NCBI RefSeq assembly: GCF_011319465.1
Contig: NZ_RCMB01000009.1
Span: 62,001-126,000 of the forward strand
Source: Candidatus Nitrosotalea sp. TS
GTDB lineage: Archaea > Thermoproteota > Nitrososphaeria > Nitrososphaerales > Nitrosopumilaceae
DNA length: 64,000 nt
Direction of reading: 5' to 3'
In this document: positions 1 through 10,055 of the stretch, in pieces
How the letters are laid out: the number at the start of each line of letters is the position of its first letter
How positions within the stretch are numbered: the stretch's first letter is position 1
Program-made: the position numbers and the translations under genes
Notes under the pieces: model-generated
The model's database searches: none
Told to the model about the DNA's origin: nothing
What the model saw: only the letters and a program-made list of their open reading frames with translations

Positions 1-319
1 CCATTGTGCAAGTGGGCCTGATCTTATCAAAAAACTCTGAATGTGCTTTTGCGATTTTCTTCCAATCTTTGATATTGGCTACAAAAATCCTTATGCGCAC
101 CACATTTTCCAAGTTTGAATCAAACTGCTTTAGTGTTGACTCGATATTTCTTATTGCCTGTACTGCTTGTTTGTATGGATTTCTTTTTCCTACTATCTTG
201 CCAGATTTGTTAGTTGCAGTAGTACCAGAAACATAGATGACAGAACCTACACGAATTGCTCGTGAATATCCCACTATTGATTCCCATTTTATACCTGAAA
301 AAACTTTTTTTCTATCCAA
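1..319 (-). CDS. Rid (YjgF/YER057c/UK114) family protein, C-terminus outside window
   Basis: Reading the minus strand from a TTG at 319 gives a continuous frame beginning MDRKKVFSGIKWESIVGYSR and running off the window start. The conserved Rid-family core is visible: a VGSVIYVSGTTA strand, an invariant-type QAVQAIRNIESTL helix and a VVRIRIFVANI strand. Family members are small homotrimers, many of which hydrolyse reactive enamine/imine intermediates of amino acid metabolism. No ATG lies in frame upstream before a stop, so TTG is the likely start. The substrate cannot be inferred and the C-terminal catalytic arginine region is not in the window. Confidence 0.75.
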   Translation of the reverse strand, partial: MDRKKVFSGIKWESIVGYSRAIRVGSVIYVSGTTATNKSGKIVGKRNPYKQAVQAIRNIESTLKQFDSNLENVVRIRIFVANIKDWKKIAKAHSEFFDKIRPTCTM

Positions 320-528
320 TCACTTTTTATTCTTTAATGATAACTTGATAAGGTTTTCAATTTTGTCTTGCGAAAGCGAGAGAATTTCATTTCTTGCCTG
401 TTAAACTTTCTAAATTCGTGCTCAGAAATTATAAATTTGTCACAATTGGAACCCAAGACTCCCTATTTCTACTAAAGATGACTGGGAATCAAAAAGGTAT
501 AAATTTGATCAAACAAAACTTGGCAATA

Positions 529-999
529 ATGGTAAAACCAATTCCAGATGGATATCACTCTGTTACTCCCACACTGACCATAAGTGGAGCATCTGACGCA
601 ATAGAATTTTACAAAAAAGCATTTGATGCAAAGGAAGTTAACAGGTTTCTAGGACCAGACGGCAAGTCAATAATGCATGCAGAAATTAGAATTGGTGATT
701 CTGCAATAATGCTTTCTGATGAAATGCCATCAATGGGATGCTTGTCGCCAAAATCAACAGGAGGGCCAAGCGGTGCAATATACTTGTATGTGAACGATTC
801 AGACTCTGTCTTTAACAAAGCTGTTTCAGCCGGTGCAAAGCCAATGATGCCAATGATGGATGGGTTTTGGGGAGACCGTATAGGCGCTATTTCAGATCCT
901 TTTGGCCACAGGTGGACGATAGCAACCAGGAAAAAAGAAATGACGATGGAAGAGATAGAAAAAGCTGGTCGTGAATTCATGAAAGGCCAATGCAAATAA
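529..999 (+). CDS. VOC superfamily protein (PhnB/glyoxalase-like)
   Basis: A 156-residue protein starting at MVKPIPDGYHSVTPTL. It has the PhnB-type vicinal-oxygen-chelate pattern: an N-terminal ASDAIEFYKKAFDAKE module, the MHAEIRIGDSAIMLSDE strand pair, and the C-terminal WGDRIGAISDPFGHRWTIAT motif. The open frame extends upstream to 394, but those residues have no family counterpart, and homology begins at the ATG at 529. PhnB-like proteins are often annotated as glyoxalase or demethylubiquinone methyltransferase-like; the activity is not predictable here. It is separate from the second VOC gene at 5896-6300. Confidence 0.8.
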   Translation: MVKPIPDGYHSVTPTLTISGASDAIEFYKKAFDAKEVNRFLGPDGKSIMHAEIRIGDSAIMLSDEMPSMGCLSPKSTGGPSGAIYLYVNDSDSVFNKAVSAGAKPMMPMMDGFWGDRIGAISDPFGHRWTIATRKKEMTMEEIEKAGREFMKGQCK

Positions 1000-1035
1000 A
1001 CGAATCTTTTTTACAAGAATAAAAAAAATTCCAGC

Positions 1036-1461
1036 ATGATAAAACAAACATTTGATTTTCACGGTACAAAGATTACCATCAAGACTTTTACTTCTGAAAC
1101 TAATGGCGCATATACAGTACTTTATGTAATACATCCTCCCAATGTAGGACCTGCATTACACATGCATCCAAAAGGCGCTGAGAGTTTTTACATAATCAAA
1201 GGAGAATATGAATTTGTACTTGGAGACAAGACATTGAAAGCTAAAACTGGAGATGTGGTAACAGTTCCAAAAGGCATTCCTCACAAATTTAAGGTTGGAA
1301 ATAGCGGCGGTCAAGTGTTGATAACAAGTCCACCTCACTTGGAAAATTATTTTTTCCAGGTAAGTGAGCTATTAAGTAAGGGCGATGTCTCGTGGGAAAC
1401 AGAATTCTCAATAGCCAAACAATATGGACAAGTTTTCTTGGAGAATGCAGGTCACTGGTAA
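1036..1461 (+). CDS. cupin-domain protein
   Basis: A 141-residue single-domain cupin. Motif 1 is seen as ALHMHPKGAESFYIIKGEYE (two histidines and a glutamate placed for metal binding) and motif 2 as GDVVTVPKGIPHKFKVGN (the later histidine). The C-terminal third (residues about 100-141) is helical and extends past the cupin barrel. Such proteins bind a metal and may be sugar-modifying enzymes, dioxygenases or storage proteins; no substrate can be assigned. The gene follows the VOC gene by 36 bp on the same strand, so the two may be co-transcribed. Confidence 0.8.
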   Translation: MIKQTFDFHGTKITIKTFTSETNGAYTVLYVIHPPNVGPALHMHPKGAESFYIIKGEYEFVLGDKTLKAKTGDVVTVPKGIPHKFKVGNSGGQVLITSPPHLENYFFQVSELLSKGDVSWETEFSIAKQYGQVFLENAGHW

Positions 1462-1481
1462 GCCAAAAATGGCTTCCGTAA

Positions 1482-3113
1482 CTAAATGAGGCCTGTGAGT
1501 TTTATTTCAAAGCCGGCTACTGGTATTCTAAGCTTAAAGTTATCCAGTACCTCAGGTGCCAGCTCCCCAATAATTCCAATCTTTTTACCGTTAACAAGAA
1601 TGTCTGCAGTTCTTCCCTGAACAAATAACGGATCATTTGAAATTTTTGTTGTGGTGGAAACATCAAATCCTGACTTTAAAATGGATTGCAAGATTGATTT
1701 TATTTCTGTATAGCTTACATCGTTGTGCGCACTTGCACATGCAAGATGAATCTCTTCGTCAACTGGATCGTCTCTGTAAAACGCAGTTCCTATCTCAAAA
1801 ATTTTCTGAGGATATGTCTCGTGTATGTTTCTTGACAGGACGTCAACCAATCCTGGAAGTAGTGCGTCACGCAGTATTTGATGCTCCTGGCTCTTAGAGT
1901 CAGATACTGATATCATGCCAGACGAGTCTCTTTTTGCCAAATCATATAGAATCTGTTTTCCTGTCAATCCAAAGTTCATCACTTCAGAATATCCAAGACC
2001 GATCATTGTAGACCTTGCTGCTTCTAGTGATACAGTGACTTTATTTTTTTGACCGGCAGAGCTTGCCTGCGGTATTGTAGGGATTAGATTTTGAATACCA
2101 TATCCCAGTGCAACCTCTTCTACAAGATCAATTGGCCCAAAGATATCAGTCCTGTATCTTGGAACAAGGCAGAGAATTTGCTTACCCTTTACAGTTGCAT
2201 CAAGCCTACTCTTTCGAAGCGACTTTACAATAACAGATGTTGATACATCAAGCCCTAGCGTGTTTTTCACAAGTGCTGGATCAAGCAGCATTTTCCTAGA
2301 TGCCAACAGTGGAGTAGAGTTTCTCGGTCCCAATATTCTGACAGATGACAGTTTGAATCCGGCACTTTGCAAGGCATATGACACCACGGCAAGTGCGTCT
2401 TCTGCGGCATTTTTGTCAGTGGCAGTTACCTCTACCAAGAGATTTTTGCTTGCAGTTGTAACTTCGGTCAGCTTTGAATTGATTATTGGTGGAAATGATA
2501 TTGTGTTTTGTGCAGAATCCACAATAACAGGAACTTTCTTGCTTCCTTCCAGCAGGTGCTTGTATGTCATGCCAGTCTCTTTTTTATCAAGTATTTCAGA
2601 TACAGTCATGCTGTCTTGTGAATTTAGTGGGACAAACCTGTGGACTCTCTCCACAGTCTTGTATACAAGAGGGAATTTTATTTTGCTCAGGTCATGTACG
2701 CCGATCGAGACCTTCTTTCTTTTTCTCCCAATACCGTTATGCAGATCTTCCTGCATTGTGATTATCTGTCGTATGGTTTCATCATCCATCTTTCCATTTA
2801 GTGCCTCTATTGCAACGATATATGGCCTGACCTTTCCAACGGAAGCATCTGCTTTTATCACATGAGTTCCTTTTTTGACCCTGAGTTGCGGTACTCCAAG
2901 CTTTATCCCAAGTATGCCTTGTAAGCTGGTAACTATGCCATAATCTGTTGAAAAGTCCGGCCTGTTGGGGCTGTATTCAACATTGATGTGGTCTTGCGCT
3001 TCTTCTTCAATATCAAGACCCAGAAATGGCAATGCGGAAATGATTTTCTCTTTTGCAATCTTTCTTCCCAGCAGTTTTGTTATCCTGTTAAAGTATAATG
3101 TAACTACTGGCAT
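1482..3113 (-). CDS. pheT: phenylalanine--tRNA ligase beta subunit
   Basis: A 543-residue protein of the archaeal/eukaryal beta-subunit type, which is shorter than the roughly 790-residue bacterial one. The N-terminus MPVVTLYFNRITKLLGRK, the B3/B4-like editing region, the B5 domain (KMLLDPALVKNTLGLDVS) and the catalytic-like fold (GYSEVMNFGLTG, LLPGLVDVLSRN, FEIGTAFY) appear in order. The beta subunit recognises tRNA-Phe and edits misacylated Tyr. The ATG at 3113 lies inside the last 10 bp of pheS, so the two are translationally coupled. An earlier GTG/TTG-type start at 3134 would give seven unconserved residues. The frame is intact. Confidence 0.93.
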   Translation of the reverse strand: MPVVTLYFNRITKLLGRKIAKEKIISALPFLGLDIEEEAQDHINVEYSPNRPDFSTDYGIVTSLQGILGIKLGVPQLRVKKGTHVIKADASVGKVRPYIVAIEALNGKMDDETIRQIITMQEDLHNGIGRKRKKVSIGVHDLSKIKFPLVYKTVERVHRFVPLNSQDSMTVSEILDKKETGMTYKHLLEGSKKVPVIVDSAQNTISFPPIINSKLTEVTTASKNLLVEVTATDKNAAEDALAVVSYALQSAGFKLSSVRILGPRNSTPLLASRKMLLDPALVKNTLGLDVSTSVIVKSLRKSRLDATVKGKQILCLVPRYRTDIFGPIDLVEEVALGYGIQNLIPTIPQASSAGQKNKVTVSLEAARSTMIGLGYSEVMNFGLTGKQILYDLAKRDSSGMISVSDSKSQEHQILRDALLPGLVDVLSRNIHETYPQKIFEIGTAFYRDDPVDEEIHLACASAHNDVSYTEIKSILQSILKSGFDVSTTTKISNDPLFVQGRTADILVNGKKIGIIGELAPEVLDNFKLRIPVAGFEIKLTGLI

Positions 3114-4535
3114 TTTGGTACGCTCCTCAACCATCCCAATTTGTTGTTGTACAGTTCACGAACATCATCTAGCCCATACTTTAGCATCGCAATTCTCTCA
3201 ATTCCTCCTCCCCATGCAAGAACTGGATTCTTTATGCCAAGTGGTTTTGTAACTTCGGGTCTAAATATTCCCATTCCAAATAACTCCACCCACTTGCCAA
3301 GTCTTTCATTGTATATCATGGACTGGAGGGAAGGCTCGGTATACGGGAAAAATGTTGGCCAGAACTTGGCTTTTTTAATTCCCATTTTTCTATAAAATTC
3401 CATCTGCAATCCCATCAAGTCTCGCAGTGTTACGTTCTTTCCAACAACTACTCCTTCCACCTGATTGAATTCCACTAGATGTTTGTAGCTGACCTTCTCG
3501 TTGCGAAAGACTCTGCCTATTGAGAATAGCCTTGCCTCATCGTATTCTTGGTCTGCCAGCGCCCTTATGGTAACACATGTAGTATGAGTTCTCAGGACCA
3601 TTCTTTTTGCAGCATCTAGACGCCAGTCATAGTGCCATCCGTTCTTGTGGGCCGCGTCGACTTGCTTGATTTGTTTTGGTGTTGCAACGGACTTTGCGCT
3701 GACATCTTTGAGATAAAATGTATCCTGCATTTCCCTTGCAGGATGGTCCTGTGGAATAAACAATGCATCAAAGTTCCAAAAGCTGGATTGTGTACTGTTA
3801 CCGACCAGCTCAGCAAATCCCAGGCTGACAAATATCTCTCTGACCTCATCAATTACGTCTGCCAATGGATGGCTTCGTGCTGCAAAGACTACAGGGGCAG
3901 GTGCCTCCACATCAATTGCGCGGCTTGCAGACTCGTCTGTTACCTGGCTTGCATTCTTGGCAGCCTCTGTTCCTTTTTCTGTTACGCTCACTGTGGTATA
4001 TTTCGTAGAGGTAAAAGTGACAAACTCCTGGCCTTTTTTTGAGCAAGTCAAGTGCGTCCTTGTCTTCTATCTCGTCTAGTAGTACAGTTGCAGGATTTTT
4101 TGATGCAATTAATTTTATGATTTTTTCTTCTGATGTGGTATCGTGGTACCCCTTGAGCATGATTCTGTTTTCATGTATTTCTATCCAGGCATTTTTCTTG
4201 GCGTTTGCAATGGCTGGGCTAAATTCATTTTTTAGTTGATCTTTTGCCTCGTTGATTTCACATGAGGATGCATGTAGTGATTTTAGATAATCGACAAGTT
4301 GTCTCTCTGGCAGTCCCTTTTGCAATGACTCGGTTCCCCTTTTTCCCAGTGCGACAAAACTTTTTTCAGATTCTGTGACCTGGACCAAGTCTTTGAACTT
4401 GAGCCATTCTATGCCACGCCTTACTTGGTCTATTGATAACTGGGATTTTTCAGATAGTTCTTCTGGTGTCAGGTTTTGCTTTTCAAGCAATGACTTTAGG
4501 ATCTTTTGTTCTATCGGATGCAGAACTTGAGACAT
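3104..4535 (-). CDS. pheS: phenylalanine--tRNA ligase alpha subunit (one frameshift)
   Basis: Two overlapping minus-strand frames together encode archaeal PheS. The upstream part (from MSQVLHPIEQKILKSLLEKQ) carries the N-terminal winged-helix region typical of archaeal/eukaryal alpha subunits. The downstream part carries class II motifs 2 and 3 (VFRNEKVSYKHLVEFNQVEG and AWGGGIERIAMLKYGLDDVR). The frame changes close to a run of seven T near 4034-4040, where DALDLLKK should continue into GQEFVTFTSTKYTT. The gene is essential and both halves are fully conserved, so this is most likely a homopolymer indel. It heads a pheS-pheT operon. Confidence 0.9.
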
Positions 4536-4624
4536 TATGACAGACACCCAAAAAGACTTTTTAAAGCATGCTTTTTTGGGGTCTTGAAAATAAGATTAAT
4601 GGGTAGAACTAGTACGAACTAGTC

Positions 4625-5902
4625 ATGAAAGAATACATTGCGCTTGCAATCTTTGTGTTCATCTACATACTCATAGTTGGCAGAATAAGATTCAAGATAC
4701 CAATATGGGCGTCCATGCTGATCGGGGCAGCACTAATGATAGGTTTTCAGATAATCAGTCCCGAATCTGCCTTCAAGGCAGTGCAACTTGATGTCATAAT
4801 GTTTCTTTTTGGCATGTTCAGCATAGTCTCTGCCCTTGAGAAGGCAGGAGTTTTGAGAATGGTTGCAGTCAAGATGCTTGCAAAAGCAAGATCAGTCAAT
4901 GCGTTACTCATGATTTTTGTTGTTGGCATGGGAATTCTTTCTGCTTTCTTGGTAAATGACACCATTGCGTTAATTGGCATACCGCTTGTTGTGTACATAT
5001 CAAGACAGCTAAACATCAGGCCTGCAGTATTTTTGATATCACTTGCATTTAGCATTACGGTTGGAAGCGCCATGACGCCAATTGGCAACCCACAGAATCT
5101 TTTGATTGCAATTCAAAGCGGGATAGCATTTCCCTTTACTGATTTTCTAAAGTTTCTTGCAGTGCCCACAATTATCAATTTATTTTTGACATACTATATA
5201 CTGCGTTTTTATTTCAAAAAGGAACTTGTTCTTGTTGATTACCAAAGCATTGCCTTGGATGATTCCACATAGAAAACAAGAGGCTTGCAAAAATTTCCAT
5301 AATTGTACTTGTAGCAACCATCATTGGTTTTTTTGTTACAGAGGCACTTCATTTTCTTCAGATTGCAAACATTAGCGTCAGCGTGGTAGCGCTATCAGGT
5401 GCGGCAGTAATCTATCTCATAAGCAAGGAACGCAAAGAGATAATGCAGAATGTGAGATTATTCGGTTTTGGTGTTTTTTGCTGCAATGTTCATAGTTACA
5501 GCGGCAGTTTGGTCATCAGGTGCAATACCCATGATAATGACTCACATACCAACTCCAAATCCACATGACTTGTTACAAAGCAATGCTGTAATTTCTGCTA
5601 CAAGTGTAACATTGAGCCAAGTACTGAGCAATGTTCCGTTTGTCTCACTGTACCACTATGTAATGATAAACAATGGATTTTCAAGTGACAACGTGGCACA
5701 GTGGATGATGCTTGCAGCTGCAAGTACCATATCTGGCAACCTAACAATTCTTGCCGCTGCAAGCAACGTCATCATAATTCAGGCCTCAGATTCTAAGGGA
5801 ATCAAGGCATTTACGTTCTTTGAGTTTTTAAAAATAGGATCAATTGTGACTGTGGTAAACTTGCTAGTCTTTTACTTTTTTATCGCATTGTTGGGTCACT
5901 GA
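4625..5902 (+). CDS. ArsB/NhaD-type ion transporter (two frameshifts)
   Basis: A membrane protein of about 425 residues with 10-12 predicted hydrophobic segments, read in three successive frames. The first part has DVIMFLFGMFSIVSALEKAG and the signature AFSITVGSAMTPIGNPQNLL, which is typical of the ArsB/NhaD/citrate ion-transporter superfamily. A similar half-site follows in the third part (SNVPFVSLYHYVM, ASTISGNLTILAAASNVIII). Breaks lie near 5268 and 5460; the bridging frame encodes two further membrane helices. Candidates are arsenite efflux, Na+/H+ antiport or dicarboxylate uptake, and sequence alone does not choose. A promoter probably lies in the 4548-4624 gap shared with pheS. Confidence 0.75.
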
Positions 5903-6300
5903 TTTATTGCCTTTGGATCCATCCAGAATATTTCCCAAATATGACCATCAGGATCTTCAAAGCTTCGTCCATACATGAAACCGTGATCCTGTGGTGCTCT
6001 TGGCTCCTTTGCCCCTGCAGCCAAGGCTTTGCCAAGCATTTCATCAACCTTGGCTTTGTTTTCTGCAGATAATGCAATCAAAACTTCAGTGTTCTTCTTG
6101 GCATCAACAATTTCTTTTTTTGTGAACGTTTTGAAAAACGATTCTACTAGAAGCATTGCATAGTTATCTTCGCTGATTATCATACATGCTGCATTCTGAT
6201 TAGTAAATTGTGGATTAAAGGTAAAACCAAGTTTTGCAAAAAACTCTTTAGATTTGTTTAGATCTTTCACCGGGAGATTTATGAAAATTTTTGTTCCCAT
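5896..6300 (-). CDS. VOC superfamily glyoxalase-like protein
   Basis: A 134-residue protein starting MGTKIFINLPVKDLNKSKEF, the standard start of the 'glyoxalase/bleomycin resistance' group, with AAGAKEPRAPQDHGFMYGR and FEDPDGHIWEIFWMDPKAI at the C-terminus, where the metal-binding His and Glu lie. Function is unknown within this lineage. It overlaps the 3' end of the convergent transporter gene by 7 bp. Confidence 0.8.
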   Translation of the reverse strand: MGTKIFINLPVKDLNKSKEFFAKLGFTFNPQFTNQNAACMIISEDNYAMLLVESFFKTFTKKEIVDAKKNTEVLIALSAENKAKVDEMLGKALAAGAKEPRAPQDHGFMYGRSFEDPDGHIWEIFWMDPKAINQ

Positions 6301-6358
6301 TTGTATCATGCCAGTTTACCATAAAGACTTTTTAAACCTTAACCTAACTAAACCATGA

Positions 6359-7482
6359 ATGTCGTCTGAGGATTTCACAGTAACCCCTTGGAGCGTAGAA
6401 GGCGATATCGATTATGACAAATTGATACAGAAATTTGGCACTGAAAAAATTTCAGACGAGCTGCAGGCACGCGTAAAAAAGATAACAGGCGAGGTTCACC
6501 CGATGCTAAAGCTTGGATATTTTTTCAGCCACAGAGATTTTGATAAAATTTTAACAGAATATGAAAAAGGCAACAAGTTTTACCTGTATACAGGCAGGGG
6601 TCCCTCAGGCTCTATCCACATGGGACATTTGCTGCCATGGATATTTACCAAATATTTGCAAGAAAAATTTGGTGCAAATCCTCATCTTCCAGATTACTGA
6701 CGATGAAAAGTTTTTGTATAATGATGAAAAAGTCATTCCAGGACGTATCAAAGCACACAACAGAGAACATCTATGATATTATAGCAGTAGGGTTTGATCC
6801 AAAAAAGACAAAGATTCTGGTAGATACTAAAGACATCAAGAGGATTTACCCAATAGCACTTGAGATAGCAAAACGCATAACATTTTCAACTGTCAAGGCA
6901 GTCTTTGGATTTCAAAATTCTACAAATATAGGAATGATAGGTTTTCCTCCAATCCAGGCTGCGCCATGCTTTCTTCCGTCAGTCATAGAAGGCAAGCCGA
7001 CACCTGTTCTCATACCTGCTGCAATAGACCAGGATCCATACTGGCGTGTCACACGGGATATTGCAGAAAAGATGGGGTATCCCAAGCCTGCACAGATCCA
7101 CTCTAAATTTCTGCCAGGACTTGGGATGCAGGGAAAAATGTCATCTTCCATTCCAGAGACTGCAATATTTACAACCGATACAGAGGAGGCAATAGACAAA
7201 AAGATCTCAAGTGCATTTACCGGAGGCCAGCCAACTGTAGACATGCAGCGAAAGCTTGGGGCAAACTTTAGCATATGCTCTGTATTTTGGTACCTGCGAT
7301 ACTTTTTTGACACCGAGAAAGAATCAGACGAGCGGGCAAGAAAGTGCAGGGCAGGCGAGCTTCTTTGCGGCGAATGCAAATGCAACCTCAAGGATGCCAC
7401 AAAGCCATTCATTGCAGATTTTAAAAAGAAGCGAGAAAAGGCAAAGGACCAGGTAGACCAGTTCTTGTTTGACAAGTCTTGA
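6359..7482 (+). CDS. trpS: tryptophan--tRNA ligase (two frameshifts)
   Basis: A class I synthetase of archaeal/eukaryal type, about 375 residues. The HIGH-type motif is GPSGSIHMGH near residue 85-95 and the KMSKS equivalent is GKMSSSIPETAIF. The region ITDDEKFLYNDE and AVGFDPKKTKILVDTKDI are standard for TrpRS. The frame shifts near 6688 (FGAN must continue into an IFQITDDEKF frame) and again near 6732 (before SFQDVSKHTTENIYDIIAVG). All parts are conserved, which favours indel errors. An ATG at 7485 of the next gene follows almost immediately, which suggests co-transcription. Confidence 0.9.
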
Positions 7483-7484
7483 AG

Positions 7485-7766
7485 ATGAAAAAAGAGATAT
7501 CCTGTGAAGACGAGTATGAAGCGCAAAAGCTTGCAAGCCTAATCTACATCAAAGACAACAATGAAACCTTCATAGCTGGAATACTTGAAATCATTGAAAA
7601 TGAGCTTGTGATATCGCTCAAGGACAAATCAGCTCATCAGCATACTTTTCAAGGACAGGTCAGAGCAGAATCCTTTGCAGATTTTATCCAGTCTGTAATA
7701 GAAGAGGCCAACAGGCTTGTTGATACCAGAGTCACCCAAAATGTAGTAGAAATAACTAAAGAATAA
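7485..7766 (+). CDS. conserved hypothetical protein downstream of trpS
   Basis: A 93-residue acidic protein (MKKEISCEDEYEAQKLASLI at the start) with no membrane segment or cysteine cluster. The pattern of an amphipathic helix, four beta strands and a final long helix (ESFADFIQSVIEEANRLVDT) resembles the small KEOPS/Pcc1-like dimer folds in layout only. It abuts trpS by 3 bp, suggesting one transcript. I do not recognise a family with confidence. Confidence 0.65.
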   Translation: MKKEISCEDEYEAQKLASLIYIKDNNETFIAGILEIIENELVISLKDKSAHQHTFQGQVRAESFADFIQSVIEEANRLVDTRVTQNVVEITKE

Positions 7767-7768
7767 TT

Positions 7769-8101
7769 CTACACCAGAGACTTGTCCATTTCTTGCGATA
7801 CAATTTCCTGCACTTTGAGAAAGTACAGCTTGGTCGTATAGGGCATGTCATCGATGTTATTTCCTATTGCAATCATGAGATACCGTACTGCGCGCTTTGA
7901 GATATCCAAGTTGAACTTGAGATACAAAATTGGATCTTGTTTTACATTTATCTTGTCTACTAACCACGGCGGCGCCATCTCTTTTGCCTCTGCAATTACC
8001 TTCTTGTACCAAAATGCAATGTTTGCAGGATCAAGACCGTCCTTTAGGAGATCGATATCAGAAGACATTTTGTTTAGCATGCTGTCAGTTATTTCCTTCA
8101 A
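7769..8101 (-). CDS. hypothetical alpha-helical protein
   Basis: A 110-residue, almost entirely helical protein (DSMLNKMSSDIDLLKDGLDP, then KRAVRYLMIAIGNNIDDMPY). No catalytic motif is visible. The gene converges on the preceding gene with a 2-bp gap. Composition is like that of its neighbours, so it is probably a real lineage-specific gene. Function unknown. Confidence 0.6.
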   Translation of the reverse strand: MKEITDSMLNKMSSDIDLLKDGLDPANIAFWYKKVIAEAKEMAPPWLVDKINVKQDPILYLKFNLDISKRAVRYLMIAIGNNIDDMPYTTKLYFLKVQEIVSQEMDKSLV

Positions 8102-8156
8102 TGGTACTACAGAGGTATTTTTGGGGTTTTAGAACGATTACTCAAATATAGACTAG

Positions 8157-8631
8157 TCAACGGTCAAGAATATTGCCATCAGAGTCAATCTCTGCATCTC
8201 TTGATTCGTGATGTTGATATGCGTATACCATCCCTTGCAAGAACCATTGGCACTACAATCACGTCAACATCGGGCAAGTTTTTTCTGTCTTCGAAGCATA
8301 TTGAGTTCATTTCCCTGAAATGCAGTCTCTTCGACTTACAACCAGGGCCTCTACCTCTTTTTCCAAGACTGCCGGGCCAAAGTCATTTTCTAGCTTGCTA
8401 ATATGTATACACCACACCTGGAAAATTTCTTTGTATGGTACCTTCCAAGGCGTGGTACCTTTGTACATAATCATGAATCAGGTGCTTGCCTTTTTTTGCA
8501 GCAAGCTCGTCTCCTGTCAGCCCAATAATGACTTTGGTAGATATGCCAAACCCCTTGCGCAAAAGTTCCATATGTCCTATATGTAAAATATCAAATGTTC
8601 CGCCAAGGGCTACTGTCCTGTATTTTTTCAT
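8157..8631 (-). CDS. coaD: archaeal phosphopantetheine adenylyltransferase (several frameshifts)
   Basis: Reading the minus strand from ATG 8631 gives YRTVALGGTFDILHIGHMEL, the nucleotidyltransferase HxGH signature, followed by KVIIGLTGDELAAKKGKHLI, as in archaeal PPAT. The enzyme transfers AMP to 4'-phosphopantetheine in coenzyme A synthesis. The frame then breaks near 8400 and about three more times before 8157. Stitching gives SKLENDFGPAVLEKEVEALV, then ETAFQGNELNMLRRQKKLPD, then RDGIRISTSRIK, which contains the family ISTSRI motif. Five partial frames in 475 bp is the densest cluster of indels in the window. Full length would be about 158 residues. Confidence 0.8.
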
Positions 8632-8667
8632 ATAGATATGACTACAGATACCAATTAAATGATATCA

Positions 8668-9753
8668 CTATTTGACAAGCGCGATGTTAATCTTGGTTCC
8701 TGCAGATGAAATTGGTATGCCGTTAGAGTCCCACACGTATGTTTCGATATAATACTGGCCCGCGTTATCAGGAGTCCAGGATATGGATTCTGTGTGGTCC
8801 TGGTCAGTTCCGCCCAAGAATATGCCCGTCGTATTTCCAATAAACTCTACCTGTCCTCCAAACTTCTTTACTTGTACATAATAGACATAGGGTTGCGGAC
8901 TGTTAAGCAGGTACCTCAAGTCGCTGCTTATCTTGACTGGAGCATCTACTGGTATGGAAGCATATTGGCCTCCGGAAGGATTTGTGACGTTTGTGTTGCT
9001 TATCAGGACAGGCAACGACGCAATGATGTTTGTGACATCAGTAGGCATCGATTGGTAATTGTCAGACTCGGCAATGATCTGGAATGTTTTTGCTCTGCTG
9101 CTAGGGGTAGACGTTATGGTAAAGTTTGCGCTATTTCCTGCAGCAGTGTCTGGTACCGTAGTTGTATCAATTGCAACTACTCTTTGAAATACGTCATATG
9201 TTATTAGATATAGATGGGTATTTGTGGAAGTGGATGTTCCTCCGTTTTTGAGGGTGCCATCTAAGATAAGATTGTCAGATAGCTGAAGTGAGATTGACGG
9301 TATTGTCAACACCTGATCTTTTACAGACGCTGGCGTAAAGCCTGCCAGGTCAACTGCCACTTGGCTAATTGACGGGTTGGCCTTTGTTGAGGATATTGAA
9401 AATGGTGCCATGGAGTTTGGTGCTACAACTTGGAGAAGTGTGGTGCCGGTCTTGTATTCTAGTACATTGTTGTTGGCATCCTCAAATGTAATGCCGACTT
9501 TGACGTTTGATACTGGAAAGCTGTTGGTATTTTCAACTTCGCCCAAGACTACCGTTGTTCCATCTGGCGCCTTGCTGCTGTATGTGGAGCAGACAACAAC
9601 TGTAAGTGTAGTTGAAGGAGGTAGATTCTCGCCTGTTTGCGGGGCATTTTGCTGGCATGGAGACTGGGCTGCAGTTCCCTCTGCCGATGTCCAAAGAATG
9701 CCGGCTGAAAACAATGCAAAAATCAGCAGACCTGAAAGAATTATGATTCTCAT
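8668..9753 (-). CDS. secreted/cell-surface beta-sandwich protein
   Basis: A 361-residue protein with a clear signal peptide (MRIIILSGLLIFALFSAGIL, then AEGTAAQSPC). A first domain (about residues 45-140) has an FxLYD-like pattern, with GEVENTNSFPVSNVKVGITF followed by an extended strand-rich stretch. A C-terminal domain (residues about 255-360) ends with SWTPDNAGQYYIETYVWDSN, an Ig/CARDB-like strand pattern. No membrane anchor follows the signal peptide. Proteins like this are common at the ammonia-oxidising archaeal surface, but the role is unknown. It lies alone on its strand, downstream of a 130-bp non-coding stretch. Confidence 0.75.
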   Translation of the reverse strand: MRIIILSGLLIFALFSAGILWTSAEGTAAQSPCQQNAPQTGENLPPSTTLTVVVCSTYSSKAPDGTTVVLGEVENTNSFPVSNVKVGITFEDANNNVLEYKTGTTLLQVVAPNSMAPFSISSTKANPSISQVAVDLAGFTPASVKDQVLTIPSISLQLSDNLILDGTLKNGGTSTSTNTHLYLITYDVFQRVVAIDTTTVPDTAAGNSANFTITSTPSSRAKTFQIIAESDNYQSMPTDVTNIIASLPVLISNTNVTNPSGGQYASIPVDAPVKISSDLRYLLNSPQPYVYYVQVKKFGGQVEFIGNTTGIFLGGTDQDHTESISWTPDNAGQYYIETYVWDSNGIPISSAGTKINIALVK

Positions 9754-9884
9754 ATACCATACTTTTTGCGCAAGTGATTAATCATATGCGACATATCATA
9801 ATCTATACAACGTGGACTAGAAGCTTTTACCAAAATATACTCAGGCGTGATACAATTACAAAAAGAAGAATAAAAGGTGGTAAC

Positions 9885-9989
9885 TTACTTGTGTTTCTTT
9901 ATTGCAGTGATTACACACCAGTACACGAATCCGGGGATTAAACCAACGGCCAATGGTATGTATACGCCTGCTTGACTCCAATCTTGCAT
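9885..9989 (-). CDS. 34-residue single-span membrane protein
   Basis: A short frame from ATG 9989 to TAA 9885 encodes MQDWSQAGVYIPLAVGLIPG followed by FVYWCVITAIKKHK. It has one hydrophobic helix of about 21 residues with a lysine-rich C-terminal end, as in tiny subunits of respiratory complexes. Codon use and the clean start and stop support translation. No partner is visible next to it. Homology in related archaea would decide whether it is a real microprotein. Confidence 0.5.
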   Translation of the reverse strand: MQDWSQAGVYIPLAVGLIPGFVYWCVITAIKKHK

Positions 9990-10055
9990 TTTCTAATTAC
10001 CTAGCTAATCAGAAACGATATAGTATTTAAATCCATCTTTCAGAAATCGCGTCTC

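Noticed and set aside
892-1134. Minus-strand frame over the end of the VOC gene and the start of the cupin gene
   Set aside because: The opposite strand encodes two recognisable domains, so this is a shadow.
2260-2865. Long plus-strand frame inside pheT
   Set aside because: It is the complement of the conserved pheT coding sequence and encodes no known domain.
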